A DNA stretch of 64,000 nt from Gracilariopsis chorda (taxonomy: Eukaryota; Rhodophyta; Florideophyceae; Gracilariales; Gracilariaceae): assembly GCA_003194525.1 (NCBI GenBank), contig NBIV01000032.1:62001-126000 (forward strand), given 5' to 3'. This document shows, one piece after another, positions 56,730 to 64,000 of this stretch; the first letter of the stretch is position 1; each line of letters opens with the position of its first letter. A model generated the notes under the pieces. That model did not search any database and was not told the origin of the DNA. It saw only the letters and a list, made by a program, of their open reading frames with translations. Both the position numbers and the translations under genes were made by a program.

Positions 56730-57389
56730 TCACCTTCTCCGCTTTCGCTTCGGCAGCGTGTGGTCGCTCTTGATATGTCTTTGCAGGTGTTCCTTTCTGC
56801 TGTACTTGGCGGGACACAGATCGCAGCGGTACGTCTTGACCAGGTAGTGAACCACGTTCATGTGCTCGTTTCGCTCACTGCGACGGTGAAACGCCTTTGG
56901 GCAGTGCTGACACTTGTACGGGCGATTGTCCTTGTGCAGCGCCTCGATGTGCCGGTTGAGGTTTCCCACGTTGGCCAGCGCGGTGCCGCACAGGCGGCAG
57001 ATGAACTTTTGCGAGTTCCTCGGCGTGGCGGGTGACGTGGCCGTGCTGATGGACGACGGCATGGTTGGCGACGACGACGCGGCTGCTGACGGCGTTCCCG
57101 AGTGCGACGATTGCGTGGGCGTGTCGATGAAGAAGTCATCCACGTTGAACGGCGGCGTGCTTGAGTGCGATGAGTGCTCTGGCGTGGCGTGCGGCGACGG
57201 GTACGGCGGTGTGAAAGGCTGTTGATGGCTGATGTGCGGTTGGGGCGAGCTGTGCTTGGTGTAGATTTGATGGCATTCTTTGCGGTGCAGATGATCCACC
57301 ACGGCACTGAACTCTGGGAACGACATTCGGCAGTAGGGGCAGTCATACGTTGACGTGCTTGACGGTTGAGCGTAGGGGTACGGAAACAT
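56730..57389 (-). CDS. C2H2 zinc-finger protein with four fingers
   Basis: A single exon of 219 residues from the ATG at 57,389 (MFPYPYAQPSSTSTY). The frame is open upstream into low-complexity Pro/His sequence, but this ATG directly precedes the first finger. Finger 1 is at residues 16-42 (YDCPYCRMSF...HLHRKECH). A Ser/Pro/Thr-rich linker covers about 45-125. Three fingers follow in a row: FICRLCGTALANVGNLNRH, YKCQHCPKAFHRRSERNEH and YRCDLCPAKYSRKEHLQRH. The basic tail LPKRKRRR is a likely nuclear localisation signal. It is probably a DNA-binding transcription regulator; the target is unknown. It is divergent from the N-myristoyltransferase gene. Confidence 0.85.
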   Translation of the reverse strand: MFPYPYAQPSSTSTYDCPYCRMSFPEFSAVVDHLHRKECHQIYTKHSSPQPHISHQQPFTPPYPSPHATPEHSSHSSTPPFNVDDFFIDTPTQSSHSGTPSAAASSSPTMPSSISTATSPATPRNSQKFICRLCGTALANVGNLNRHIEALHKDNRPYKCQHCPKAFHRRSERNEHMNVVHYLVKTYRCDLCPAKYSRKEHLQRHIKSDHTLPKRKRRR

Positions 57390-58047
57390 GGGGGGGATGT
57401 TTTTTGTTGGGGGAGGGGGGTCCTTGTTGAGGATGGTGGTTGGGGAGGGAGAGAGGGGGAAGGGGGGGAGTGGGGGGGGGGGGGGGGTGGAGTGCGGTGT
57501 GTGGTGGGTGGTGGTGATATAAGATACGAAGTGGACGTGAGTCGGTGGGGGGGGGGGTGGGTGTGTGTGTGTTACGGTGGCATTCCACGCACGCGGGGCG
57601 GCCTGACGAAGCGCGCAAAAAAAAAAACATAAGGCGCGGCGCCACTTTCCATCGCGCGCGCGCGCGCCGCGCCTTGCGCCCGCGAGCGAGCGCAACGCCG
57701 GCCCCCTGCAAGCGCCAATTCACATGTCTCTCCAAAACGGCGCGCCGCCCGCAACCGCCACAGCGCCCCACAAACGACACATCACCTGCGCGTGCCCTTC
57801 CAACACCAACACCGCCTCACAAAACACCCTTACTGTACACGTGTACACCCCCCCCCCCCCGCGGCTTACAGCGCGCTGCCGCGGCGCTGCGCAAGCGCCG
57901 TGCCCCGTGAGACGCGCCGCTGGCCGCGCGTCGTGCTCGTGCCACCGCGCGCCGACGACGCTCCACTGCTACGCCGCTTGCGAGCCGCGCCCCGCGCCCG
58001 CACGCTCTTTCCCGCCGCTTCTTCTCGTTACTTGCGCGCGCGTAGCG
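57390..58047. promoter_or_regulatory. Divergent, very GC-rich intergenic region with simple repeats
   Basis: It is shared between the zinc-finger gene (-) and N-myristoyltransferase (+). It contains a long G run (about 57,472-57,487), G/T-rich strands, a TG repeat near 57,560-57,572, an alternating GC tract (about 57,653-57,667) and a run of C near 57,847-57,860. Strand asymmetry and G runs could form G-quadruplexes. No exact promoter element was identified; regulatory role is inferred from the divergent layout. Confidence 0.4.
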
Positions 58048-59394
58048 ATGGCTCACCCACACGATCGCAACCGCCCCGATCACGCTGACGCCGCGCCGCC
58101 GCCCGCCGCGCCCGCCGCGCCCGCCGCGCCCGCCGCGCCCGCCGCAGACGTGCACGCCGCGCTCGCCAACTTTCTGCGCGCCACCGCCTTGAATGACGCC
58201 GCCAAGCAGCCCCCCGCCCCGAAGGAACACAAGTTCTGGAGCACACAGCCCGTCCCCCAGACGCTCCCCGCGCGCGAGACGCAGCACATTCGCCACCACG
58301 GCGAGCCCATTGAAACAAAGCCCTTGCACGCCGTCCCAACCCGCCCCTACTCCCTCATCGACCACTTTGAGTGGAGCGACATCGCGCTCACAGACGACAA
58401 GCAGCTTGAAGAAACCTACAAGCTGCTCAACGAGAACTATGTGGAGGACGTGGCCGCCATGTTTCGCTTCGACTACTCGCGCCATTTCCTCAGGTGGGCC
58501 TTGCTTCCACCGGGCTACCAGCCCTCGTGGCACGTCGGCGTGCGCGTCAAGAGCAATCGCAAACTCGTCGCCTTTATTTCCGCCATTCCGGCCACCGTCT
58601 CCATTCACTCCAACCCCATTTCCATGGTCGAGATCAACTTCCTTTGCGTGCACAAGAAGCTCAGGTCCAAGCGTCTGGCACCCGTTCTCATTCGAGAGAT
58701 CACAAGACGCGTTAATTTGCGCAACATATGGCAGGCCGTCTACACGGCCGGTGCGCTGCTGCCAAGTCCGGTTTCTGTGTCTAATTACTATCACCGCGCC
58801 CTCAACCCGAAGAAACTCATAGAGGTCGGATTCTCAAGACTGCAACCGCGAATGACTATTGCGCGTACTGTCAAGCTTTTCGCTCTCAAATCTCAAACCG
58901 AAACACCTACCATTCGACCCATGACCTTGGATGATACACTTGAAGCTTGTGCTTTGGTCAAACAACACATGCGTCAGTATGATTTGCATGTTGATATGAC
59001 ATTGGAAGACCTTCGTCATTGGCTACTCCCGCGCGAGGGCGTTATCTACACGTATGTCGTACACGACCCTCACTCCAACGCTATAACCGATCTCGTGTCT
59101 TTCTACTCCTTGCCATCAAGCGTTATCAATCATCCTACGCATAATTCTCTCAATGCAGCTTATGCTTTTTGCATTGTTCCTAACAAGACCCCTATAAACA
59201 CCCTCATGAAAGATGCGTTGGTTCTGGCACGCAACAATAACTTTGACGTGTTCAATGTTCTGGACCTTGCACACAATGCACAGTTTTTCAGTGATCTCAA
59301 GTTCACCGCGGGAGATGGCTCACTTAACTATTATCTTTACAATTGGAAGTGTCGTCCCATTCCGAAGGAGAAGAACGCTCTCATTCTTCTTTAA
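58048..59394 (+). CDS. NMT: Glycylpeptide N-tetradecanoyltransferase (N-myristoyltransferase)
   Basis: A single exon of 448 residues from the ATG at 58,048 (MAHPHDRNRPDHADAA). The frame is open back to 57,724, but that part is low complexity. An Ala/Pro repeat encoded by a 9-bp GCC-rich repeat (58,094-58,143) lies in the disordered N-terminus. The catalytic core starts at KFWSTQPVPQ. It contains EINFLCVHKKLRSKRLAPVL (acyl-CoA-binding GNAT-type fold), AVYTAGALLPSPVS with YYHRALNPKKL, and the conserved end GDGSLNYYLYNWKC...ALILL. The C-terminal Leu carboxylate is the catalytic base in this family. The enzyme transfers myristate to N-terminal Gly of proteins such as the MGNRFT kinase encoded upstream in this window. 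Confidence 0.95.
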   Translation: MAHPHDRNRPDHADAAPPPAAPAAPAAPAAPAADVHAALANFLRATALNDAAKQPPAPKEHKFWSTQPVPQTLPARETQHIRHHGEPIETKPLHAVPTRPYSLIDHFEWSDIALTDDKQLEETYKLLNENYVEDVAAMFRFDYSRHFLRWALLPPGYQPSWHVGVRVKSNRKLVAFISAIPATVSIHSNPISMVEINFLCVHKKLRSKRLAPVLIREITRRVNLRNIWQAVYTAGALLPSPVSVSNYYHRALNPKKLIEVGFSRLQPRMTIARTVKLFALKSQTETPTIRPMTLDDTLEACALVKQHMRQYDLHVDMTLEDLRHWLLPREGVIYTYVVHDPHSNAITDLVSFYSLPSSVINHPTHNSLNAAYAFCIVPNKTPINTLMKDALVLARNNNFDVFNVLDLAHNAQFFSDLKFTAGDGSLNYYLYNWKCRPIPKEKNALILL

Positions 59395-59542
59395 CCACAA
59401 CCATTCTTTCTCTTCTTTTCTTCCGCCCCGCTGCTGCTGTAATTTGCTGCCATTAACGGCGTATTCCGTGTACGTGTAATGTAGCACACACATCACGTAT
59501 AACTTCACTCTGCTCACACCCGACCCTCGGTGCACCATACGC

Positions 59543-60763
59543 TTAGGACGTACAGGAAGGATCACGGTAGCGAGCATAAACTTTGTTCACGCCTTCTATC
59601 ACTGATTCATCCAGCTCTATCGAGAACGCGTCAAGACATTCTTTCATTTGCTCCAAGTTCGTTGCACCAATAATCGTGCTGTGAACAAACCATCTACTCT
59701 TGCACCATGCCAGCGAAAGCTGAGTAAGTGAAAGCCCCGCTTCATCTGCTACACGTTTGTATTCCACAATCGCCTCTCTTGCGACGCTCGTCTGAAAGCG
59801 TTCCATGTAACCGGGGAACACCGTGAATCTGCCGTTCTCTGGATATGGCGGTTCCAAGTACTTGCCCGTAAGAGCGCCTCCGGCAAGTGGACTGTACGCA
59901 AGGAGAGGAACGTCCGCATTTCGTTTGGCGCATGCCTCGGCGAGCGCTCCTTCAAATTCGCGCGTGATCAGGCTGTACGAGTTTTGAATCGTCACAGGCC
60001 TCGCGTACCCATTGGCGCGGGCAACCGCATCGAATTGGGCAACTCCCCATGAGCTTTCATTACTTAGTCCGTAGTTTCTGATAAGCCCTTCCTTCATTAG
60101 TTCGTCCATCGCTGCAACTTGATCTTCGAATGAAACCGCTTCTACTTCTTGTGTCGCGTCATATGCTGTAGCCCCAAACAAGGGAACATATCTGTCAGGC
60201 CAATGAATTTGTAACAGGTCTATATAGTCCGTGCCAAGTCGGCGAAGAATACCCTGCACCGCAGTTCGGATGTTCTTCCTGTCCACTTTCCTGTTCTCTC
60301 CGCGAATCCACGGCATAGCGCGACCTCCAACGTTACCTCCCGCGACTTTGGAAAACAGCACTAGCTTCTCTCGAAACGAGGAACCACCACGCTTCTTGAT
60401 CCATGAACCGATGATGCGTTCCGTAATACCACAGGTTTCAGGGGTGGGTGGCACCGGGTAAATCTCGGCGGCATCAATCCCCACTACTCCTCGTTCGTAA
60501 GCATAGTCGAGTTGTGCGTGACCCTCTTCTTCAGTGTTTTGCATGCCCCAAGTCATGGTTCCCAATGTCACTTCAGTCATCGTTAACCCAGCATCCCCTA
60601 CTGGGCGCAACACAAAGTCCTGCTTTGTAGCCGGTGTCGAAGTTTGCATGTCTCTTGCTGCCACCATTTGAAGTGGGGTCTCCGAACACTTTGCACCCGA
60701 GTATCCTAGACCGGGGGTACGGTTTGTGTGGCGGAAAACATTCTGAGGAGTGGCGAACGCCAT
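59543..60763 (-). CDS. Aldo/keto reductase, plastid-type leader
   Basis: A single exon of 406 residues from the ATG at 60,763. The first 45 residues (MAFATPQNVFRHTNRTPG...) are basic, Ser/Thr-rich and start with MAF, like red-algal plastid transit peptides. The TIM-barrel core contains VTLGTMTWGMQNTEEEGHAQ, IDAAEIYPVPPTPETCG, FSKVAGG, LLQIHWPDRYVP and a late STIIGATNLEQMKE (NADPH-binding end). The tetrad Asp-Tyr-Lys-His can be placed in DAAEIY, FSK and IHW. It belongs to the Tas-like AKR branch of bacteria and algae that reduces small aldehydes and ketones with NADPH. Substrate is unknown. Its stop lies 148 bp from the NMT stop, tail to tail. Confidence 0.9.
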   Translation of the reverse strand: MAFATPQNVFRHTNRTPGLGYSGAKCSETPLQMVAARDMQTSTPATKQDFVLRPVGDAGLTMTEVTLGTMTWGMQNTEEEGHAQLDYAYERGVVGIDAAEIYPVPPTPETCGITERIIGSWIKKRGGSSFREKLVLFSKVAGGNVGGRAMPWIRGENRKVDRKNIRTAVQGILRRLGTDYIDLLQIHWPDRYVPLFGATAYDATQEVEAVSFEDQVAAMDELMKEGLIRNYGLSNESSWGVAQFDAVARANGYARPVTIQNSYSLITREFEGALAEACAKRNADVPLLAYSPLAGGALTGKYLEPPYPENGRFTVFPGYMERFQTSVAREAIVEYKRVADEAGLSLTQLSLAWCKSRWFVHSTIIGATNLEQMKECLDAFSIELDESVIEGVNKVYARYRDPSCTS

Positions 60764-62158
60764 TATGAACTCTTGCTCCCTTCAAAAACAGTGGGGTGAT
60801 ATCGACGATCGACGCGTCTCTTGAACGTAAGCGTTGCTTCAATTGTTTCGTCGGCCACCTAGGCTTTGCAGAAACCCCAGAACCAAGGCACAGCTCGAAT
60901 GGGTCAGTGCGAGGCGAACCGGATTGTACAAAATACCTTTAGCAGCAAAGCTGTTTTGCAAAATCTGTTATTGTCCACTTGAGCGAGAACAAGTAGATAG
61001 ATACCCTGTATCTATCTCTGTGCTTGGATTGCGATGCACGAAGACCGGCGGATTTCTGCTGCTGTTGCGACACGTCGCATGGTAATGGCAAATGGAGGTC
61101 TTATACAACACAAAACGTGTCCATTTTTTGGGCAACAAACGGTCATGACCGCACATTTCGAGATAACGTTCTCAGCCGGTTCAGGACTGCACGACGAAAA
61201 TTTGACTTCATGGTGAGAAAGCTGAATGCATCATGCAAACAGAAGCTTCTAAGAAATAGATGCAAAGATGATAGACTTGAAACTTTGGGTCTGATGTCCA
61301 GGAAGCGCGACGGCGCCGTACAACGGATGTGGGCTCAGCATACTTAATAGTGTAGCCCATTTCGTTCTGAGATGCCGCCGAAGAGCAGCGTCCCGGCGTG
61401 GAGAGCTCCCGCCTCTCCGTGAGAGGCAGGGCTCTGACGCCGGATCAATAGTAAGGACACGGTCAGAAAAGCTGTTGGTTTATCTAGAGAGAGAGGGGTT
61501 CTTCTCAATGTATCCCCTACCGTAGTCTTGGAATTAGAGACACGAGCTCATATAAACACACACACACACAAAGTATTCAGTATGCAAGAGTGCGTAGATA
61601 GCTAACATTACCACAATATCGCTCTCCGTTTCCAATTGCATGGGCAAAATTGGAAGGATATCCTCAACGTGCTATGCTGATCACTCTAACCTGAATATTC
61701 GCAATTGCCCAGTGTAGCGGGGCTTTCGTCTCTATCCGCGGGCATAACCGGTTGAGACTGTGGTAAGTGTGAAATTGTAGTGGTGCAACCCCGTCTTGAT
61801 TCAGGTTTCCCTTACTACTGCGACCTGGCGATTGGCCTGTCGATAAGTGAGACCTGTCCGCCAATCGTTTGCCTTCCCATCAACTGAGCGTACGCCAGAT
61901 CAGTGTGGTTCCGCAGGCAGCAATCTTCAGACCGAGATAATGTCACTTCGGTACAGGTGGAGCAGTGAGAACTTCGGGCACATGAGTCCCTAGAAACAGA
62001 GCATTGCGCGAAATTGCGAAAGCGATGGAATACGAGGGTGAGTGGTTCAGGCTAAACTGTTCAGTTTAATAGCATAATGATGAGCGCATGTGATGACGCA
62101 CTATTCGTATGAAGCAAACACATTCACAACCTTAGCCTACACGTATGGCATGAAATGT
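60764..62158. other. Intergenic DNA with CA microsatellite
   Basis: A (CA)n run lies at about 61,556-61,570. Several short frames on both strands (for example 61,024-61,347, +) show no known domain. Nothing firm is seen. Confidence 0.5.
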
Positions 62159-62495
62159 TTACTTCTCCTTCTCGGCCTTCTCTCGGGCGACGCGAGCCTG
62201 GTACTCAGCAAAGGTTTCAGCTGGGTGAATAGCTTTCTGCTTTCCCTTGGGGTCATTGGGGTCAATCTTGGTTGGTTCCGGACTAAGAGCGAATCAAAAA
62301 GCACACTGGTCAGCAAAACGAAGTACATAAAGCAGTCATGGTAGGATGAACTTACTCCCTGGTGGCTTCACCACCTCCGAATCCCTTGCCGTCCATGGTC
62401 CATTTTGCAGCGCGGCGCGGGGCGACGGTGCAGACGGAGCTGCTTGAGACGGAGCCGCGTACGCTAATGCCGGAGAAGGATGTGATGAAGGCCAT
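62159..62495 (-). CDS. Small plastid-targeted protein of unknown function, 2 exons
   Basis: Exons 62,495-62,356 and 62,282-62,159, joined across a 73-bp GT-AG intron, give 87 residues. The N-terminus MAFITSFSGISVRGSVSSSS is a typical red-algal plastid transit peptide; cleavage near VAPRRAAKW is likely. The mature part, about 55 residues, reads MDGKGFGGGEATRDPEPTK, then IDPNDPKGKQKAIHPAETF and AEYQARVAREKAEKEK. It has a Gly-rich start, a DPNDPKGKQ core and an amphipathic, highly charged C-terminal helix, and no membrane segment. I do not recognise a named family. It is too short for the simple open-frame view and was found by splicing. Confidence 0.7.
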
Positions 62496-63366
62496 GGTGA
62501 GTGCTGATCGATGTAAGGGGCTGTTGGGATGATTGAGGGAGGTGGTCGGAGGACAGCGGATGCTCTTGAAGGTGAGAGGATAGCGCCAGAACGAAGGAAG
62601 GGTGCGGTGTACGGCGGATTTGTTTGAGGCAAGCGGGCAGGAGTTGGATCTGCGAGGATGGTGCGCGTCGTAGAATTGCAATTGTTTTTGGGGCGGTTTC
62701 CGGATTTGGGCTTGTGGTTCAGGAGCGTCGCGGGAGATTGGTGGCCCTTGAGCGTTTACGGCCAGGAATGCACATTGTCTTTCAATGCGCGCCGCTTATT
62801 GGTTTCTCAGCGACCAATCGCGCATCACAACGGTGGAGCATCGCCCAATCGTCTGCAATGAAAGGGGAAAGGATTCGTCCAAAACTTGAAAACATTTTTC
62901 ATTGTATCAACGCTATTGTACTGTAACTGTACCCGTATTGCCGAATTTCCGGTTGCTCTTGTGGACAGGCTTTTGCATCGATCGAGCTATTGGTTGACGT
63001 GAATCCATGCAGTGCTAACCGTTCTCATTTGCCTCCGCTAATTGTCAAGGTTGTGGGTCCGTGCTTTTGCATCTCTCCCTTCTTTCTGCATCTTGGTGTG
63101 GAGGCAACAAGCTCTTTTGGGTTGAGCTAAATGATTTTGCGATGATCCAGTAACCTTAACCGTCCAAGTCCACAACGCCTACCCTTCGTGCAACCGCACT
63201 GGCATCGTATATCGCTACACCGAAGGGAAACGAATAGAAATTGTGAGCGATATCACAACCCAACTCTGCATCACACCTACGACTTTCAGCTTCATTGCCG
63301 GCACACTCCATTCTTTCTCTCCGTCATCCAAGAAGACACACTTTCTCCTGTCGCACTGCCTTCAAA
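62496..63366. promoter_or_regulatory. Divergent intergenic region
   Basis: It lies between the small plastid protein (-) and the ABC1-type kinase (+), so it should hold both promoters. Pyrimidine-rich stretches occur near 63,070-63,090. No specific element is identified. Confidence 0.4.
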
Positions 63367-64000
63367 ATGAGCAAAGGCGCTATGGCTTTGATTGTGCCCA
63401 CTTCCCCGCTTACAACACTCTCAGCTCGAACTCTGCGCACCAGCGTCTTGCATCGCGCCACAACCGTCCGAACACCTCTGCAAAACCGACAAGCCCAGAG
63501 ACCGGCCCTTTCCACCGTCCAAGCAGTAGCAACAAGGGACAGATCAACCACTGTACGCGAGCGTCTGGAGCGGGCAGAACAGTTGCTAGAACGCGTGCGA
63601 AGGGAAAGGAAGCAAAACTCCTCTGCGCTTGCGAGGAAACCTCCTGCGCTGACTGCTACTCGCGCCTTGAGGCCTACAGATGATGTCGAAATGCTTGAAG
63701 AACAAGCTGCACGAGCTGCCAAACGTGCTGAAGAGGGACCACGCTACGATCCAGAGTCCGCCGTGCAGTACTTCCGGTCGCGTTCGTTCTACGTTCGAAA
63801 ACGACAACTTGAAATTGCGATACCGCTCACGACATTTGTTTCACGGGTCGTGCTGGATTTTCAGCTTGGTCGTGAAGAAGAGTATCGACCGGAAAGAGCA
63901 CGCGAGTTCTTGGCAATTGTTTCATCCCTTGGTCCAGCTATTATCAAGGGTGGACAAGCAGTATCATCACGTCCAGATCTACTTCCAAAGGAATACCTCG
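63367..64000 (+). CDS. ABC1/UbiB-family atypical kinase, N-terminal part (runs off window)
   Basis: The ATG at 63,367 opens a frame that is unbroken to the window end (211 codons). The first 60 or so residues (MSKGAMALIVPTSPLTTLSA...) are Ser/Thr/Arg-rich and suit a plastid or mitochondrial leader. A charged helix follows (VRERLERAEQLLERVRRER). The family start is reached at PESAVQYFRSRSFYVRKRQL, and the diagnostic KxGQ motif appears in LGPAIIKGGQAVSSRPDLLP. ABC1K proteins phosphorylate or act as ATPases on prenylquinone and lipid metabolism in plastids (plastoglobules) or mitochondria. The catalytic loop lies beyond the window, so activity cannot be judged. Confidence 0.88.
   Translation, partial: MSKGAMALIVPTSPLTTLSARTLRTSVLHRATTVRTPLQNRQAQRPALSTVQAVATRDRSTTVRERLERAEQLLERVRRERKQNSSALARKPPALTATRALRPTDDVEMLEEQAARAAKRAEEGPRYDPESAVQYFRSRSFYVRKRQLEIAIPLTTFVSRVVLDFQLGREEEYRPERAREFLAIVSSLGPAIIKGGQAVSSRPDLLPKEYL

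Noticed and set aside
57390-57695. N-terminal extension of the zinc-finger protein
   Set aside because: It is Pro/His-rich translation of simple repeats; the ATG at 57,389 directly precedes the first finger.
57724-58047. Upstream ATG for N-myristoyltransferase giving about 108 more residues
   Set aside because: The extra part is low-complexity translation of GC-rich promoter DNA; NMT length and start fit 58,048 better.
58028-58794. Long minus-strand Ala/Arg/Gly-rich frames
   Set aside because: They are mirror translations of the NMT gene and its GCC repeat.
63324-63722. Minus-strand frame of 132 codons
   Set aside because: It is antisense to the ABC1-type kinase, whose + frame carries the KxGQ motif and continues to the window end.

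Overview
The window reads as nuclear DNA of a red alga, most likely a multicellular florideophyte. Host genes are short, carry zero to three small GT-AG introns of about 50-150 bp, and sit close together. Several have plastid-type leaders (a small unknown protein, an aldo/keto reductase, a HAD phosphatase, an ABC1-type kinase) beside ordinary eukaryotic nuclear genes such as CSB/ERCC6, EMC6, N-myristoyltransferase and mitochondrial PDH E1-beta. Species assignment is inference; no rRNA or organellar marker is present.

Region 1 to about 36 kb is a graveyard of mobile DNA. A broken Ty3/gypsy element (1-4,000, +) is followed by a second, chromodomain-bearing Ty3/gypsy element bounded by two 617-bp LTRs (4,016-4,632 and 17,122-17,738, about 91% alike by eye). 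A Helitron (about 11.07-17.1 kb, -) sits inside that second element, next to its 3' LTR. Then come a third Ty3/gypsy fossil (18,986-24,286, -) and a Ty1/copia fossil (about 25.4-28.8 kb, +). After these lie a gene of unknown repetitive type with one in-frame stop (30,374-31,633), a broken 3-ketoacyl-CoA synthase split by an insertion (32,020-33,393), and a PIF/Harbinger transposase, also split by an insertion (33,720-35,756, -).

From about 37 kb to the end the window is gene-dense: arogenate/prephenate dehydrogenase (+), mitochondrial PDH E1-beta (-), Cof-type HAD phosphatase (-), an XRCC4-like protein (+) overlapping EMC6 (-) tail to tail, CSB/ERCC6 (-), an EF-hand-like/TKL-kinase/ankyrin fusion (-), a Josephin-like protein (-), a four-finger C2H2 protein (-), N-myristoyltransferase (+), aldo/keto reductase (-), a small plastid-targeted protein (-) and the start of an ABC1/UbiB-family kinase (+, runs off the end).

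There is no operon logic, but some functional links are visible. The kinase fusion begins with an N-myristoylation-type MGNRFT start, and the enzyme that would modify it is encoded 5.5 kb away. CSB and the XRCC4-like protein are both DNA-repair genes. The most original items are the calcineurin-B-like/TKL-kinase/ankyrin fusion, a Josephin domain whose catalytic Cys appears lost, a zinc-finger frame and an extra frame carried by the second Ty3/gypsy element, twin hairpins plus a 41-bp tandem array in the Helitron 5' region, and a 24-bp near-perfect palindrome at 42.6 kb.
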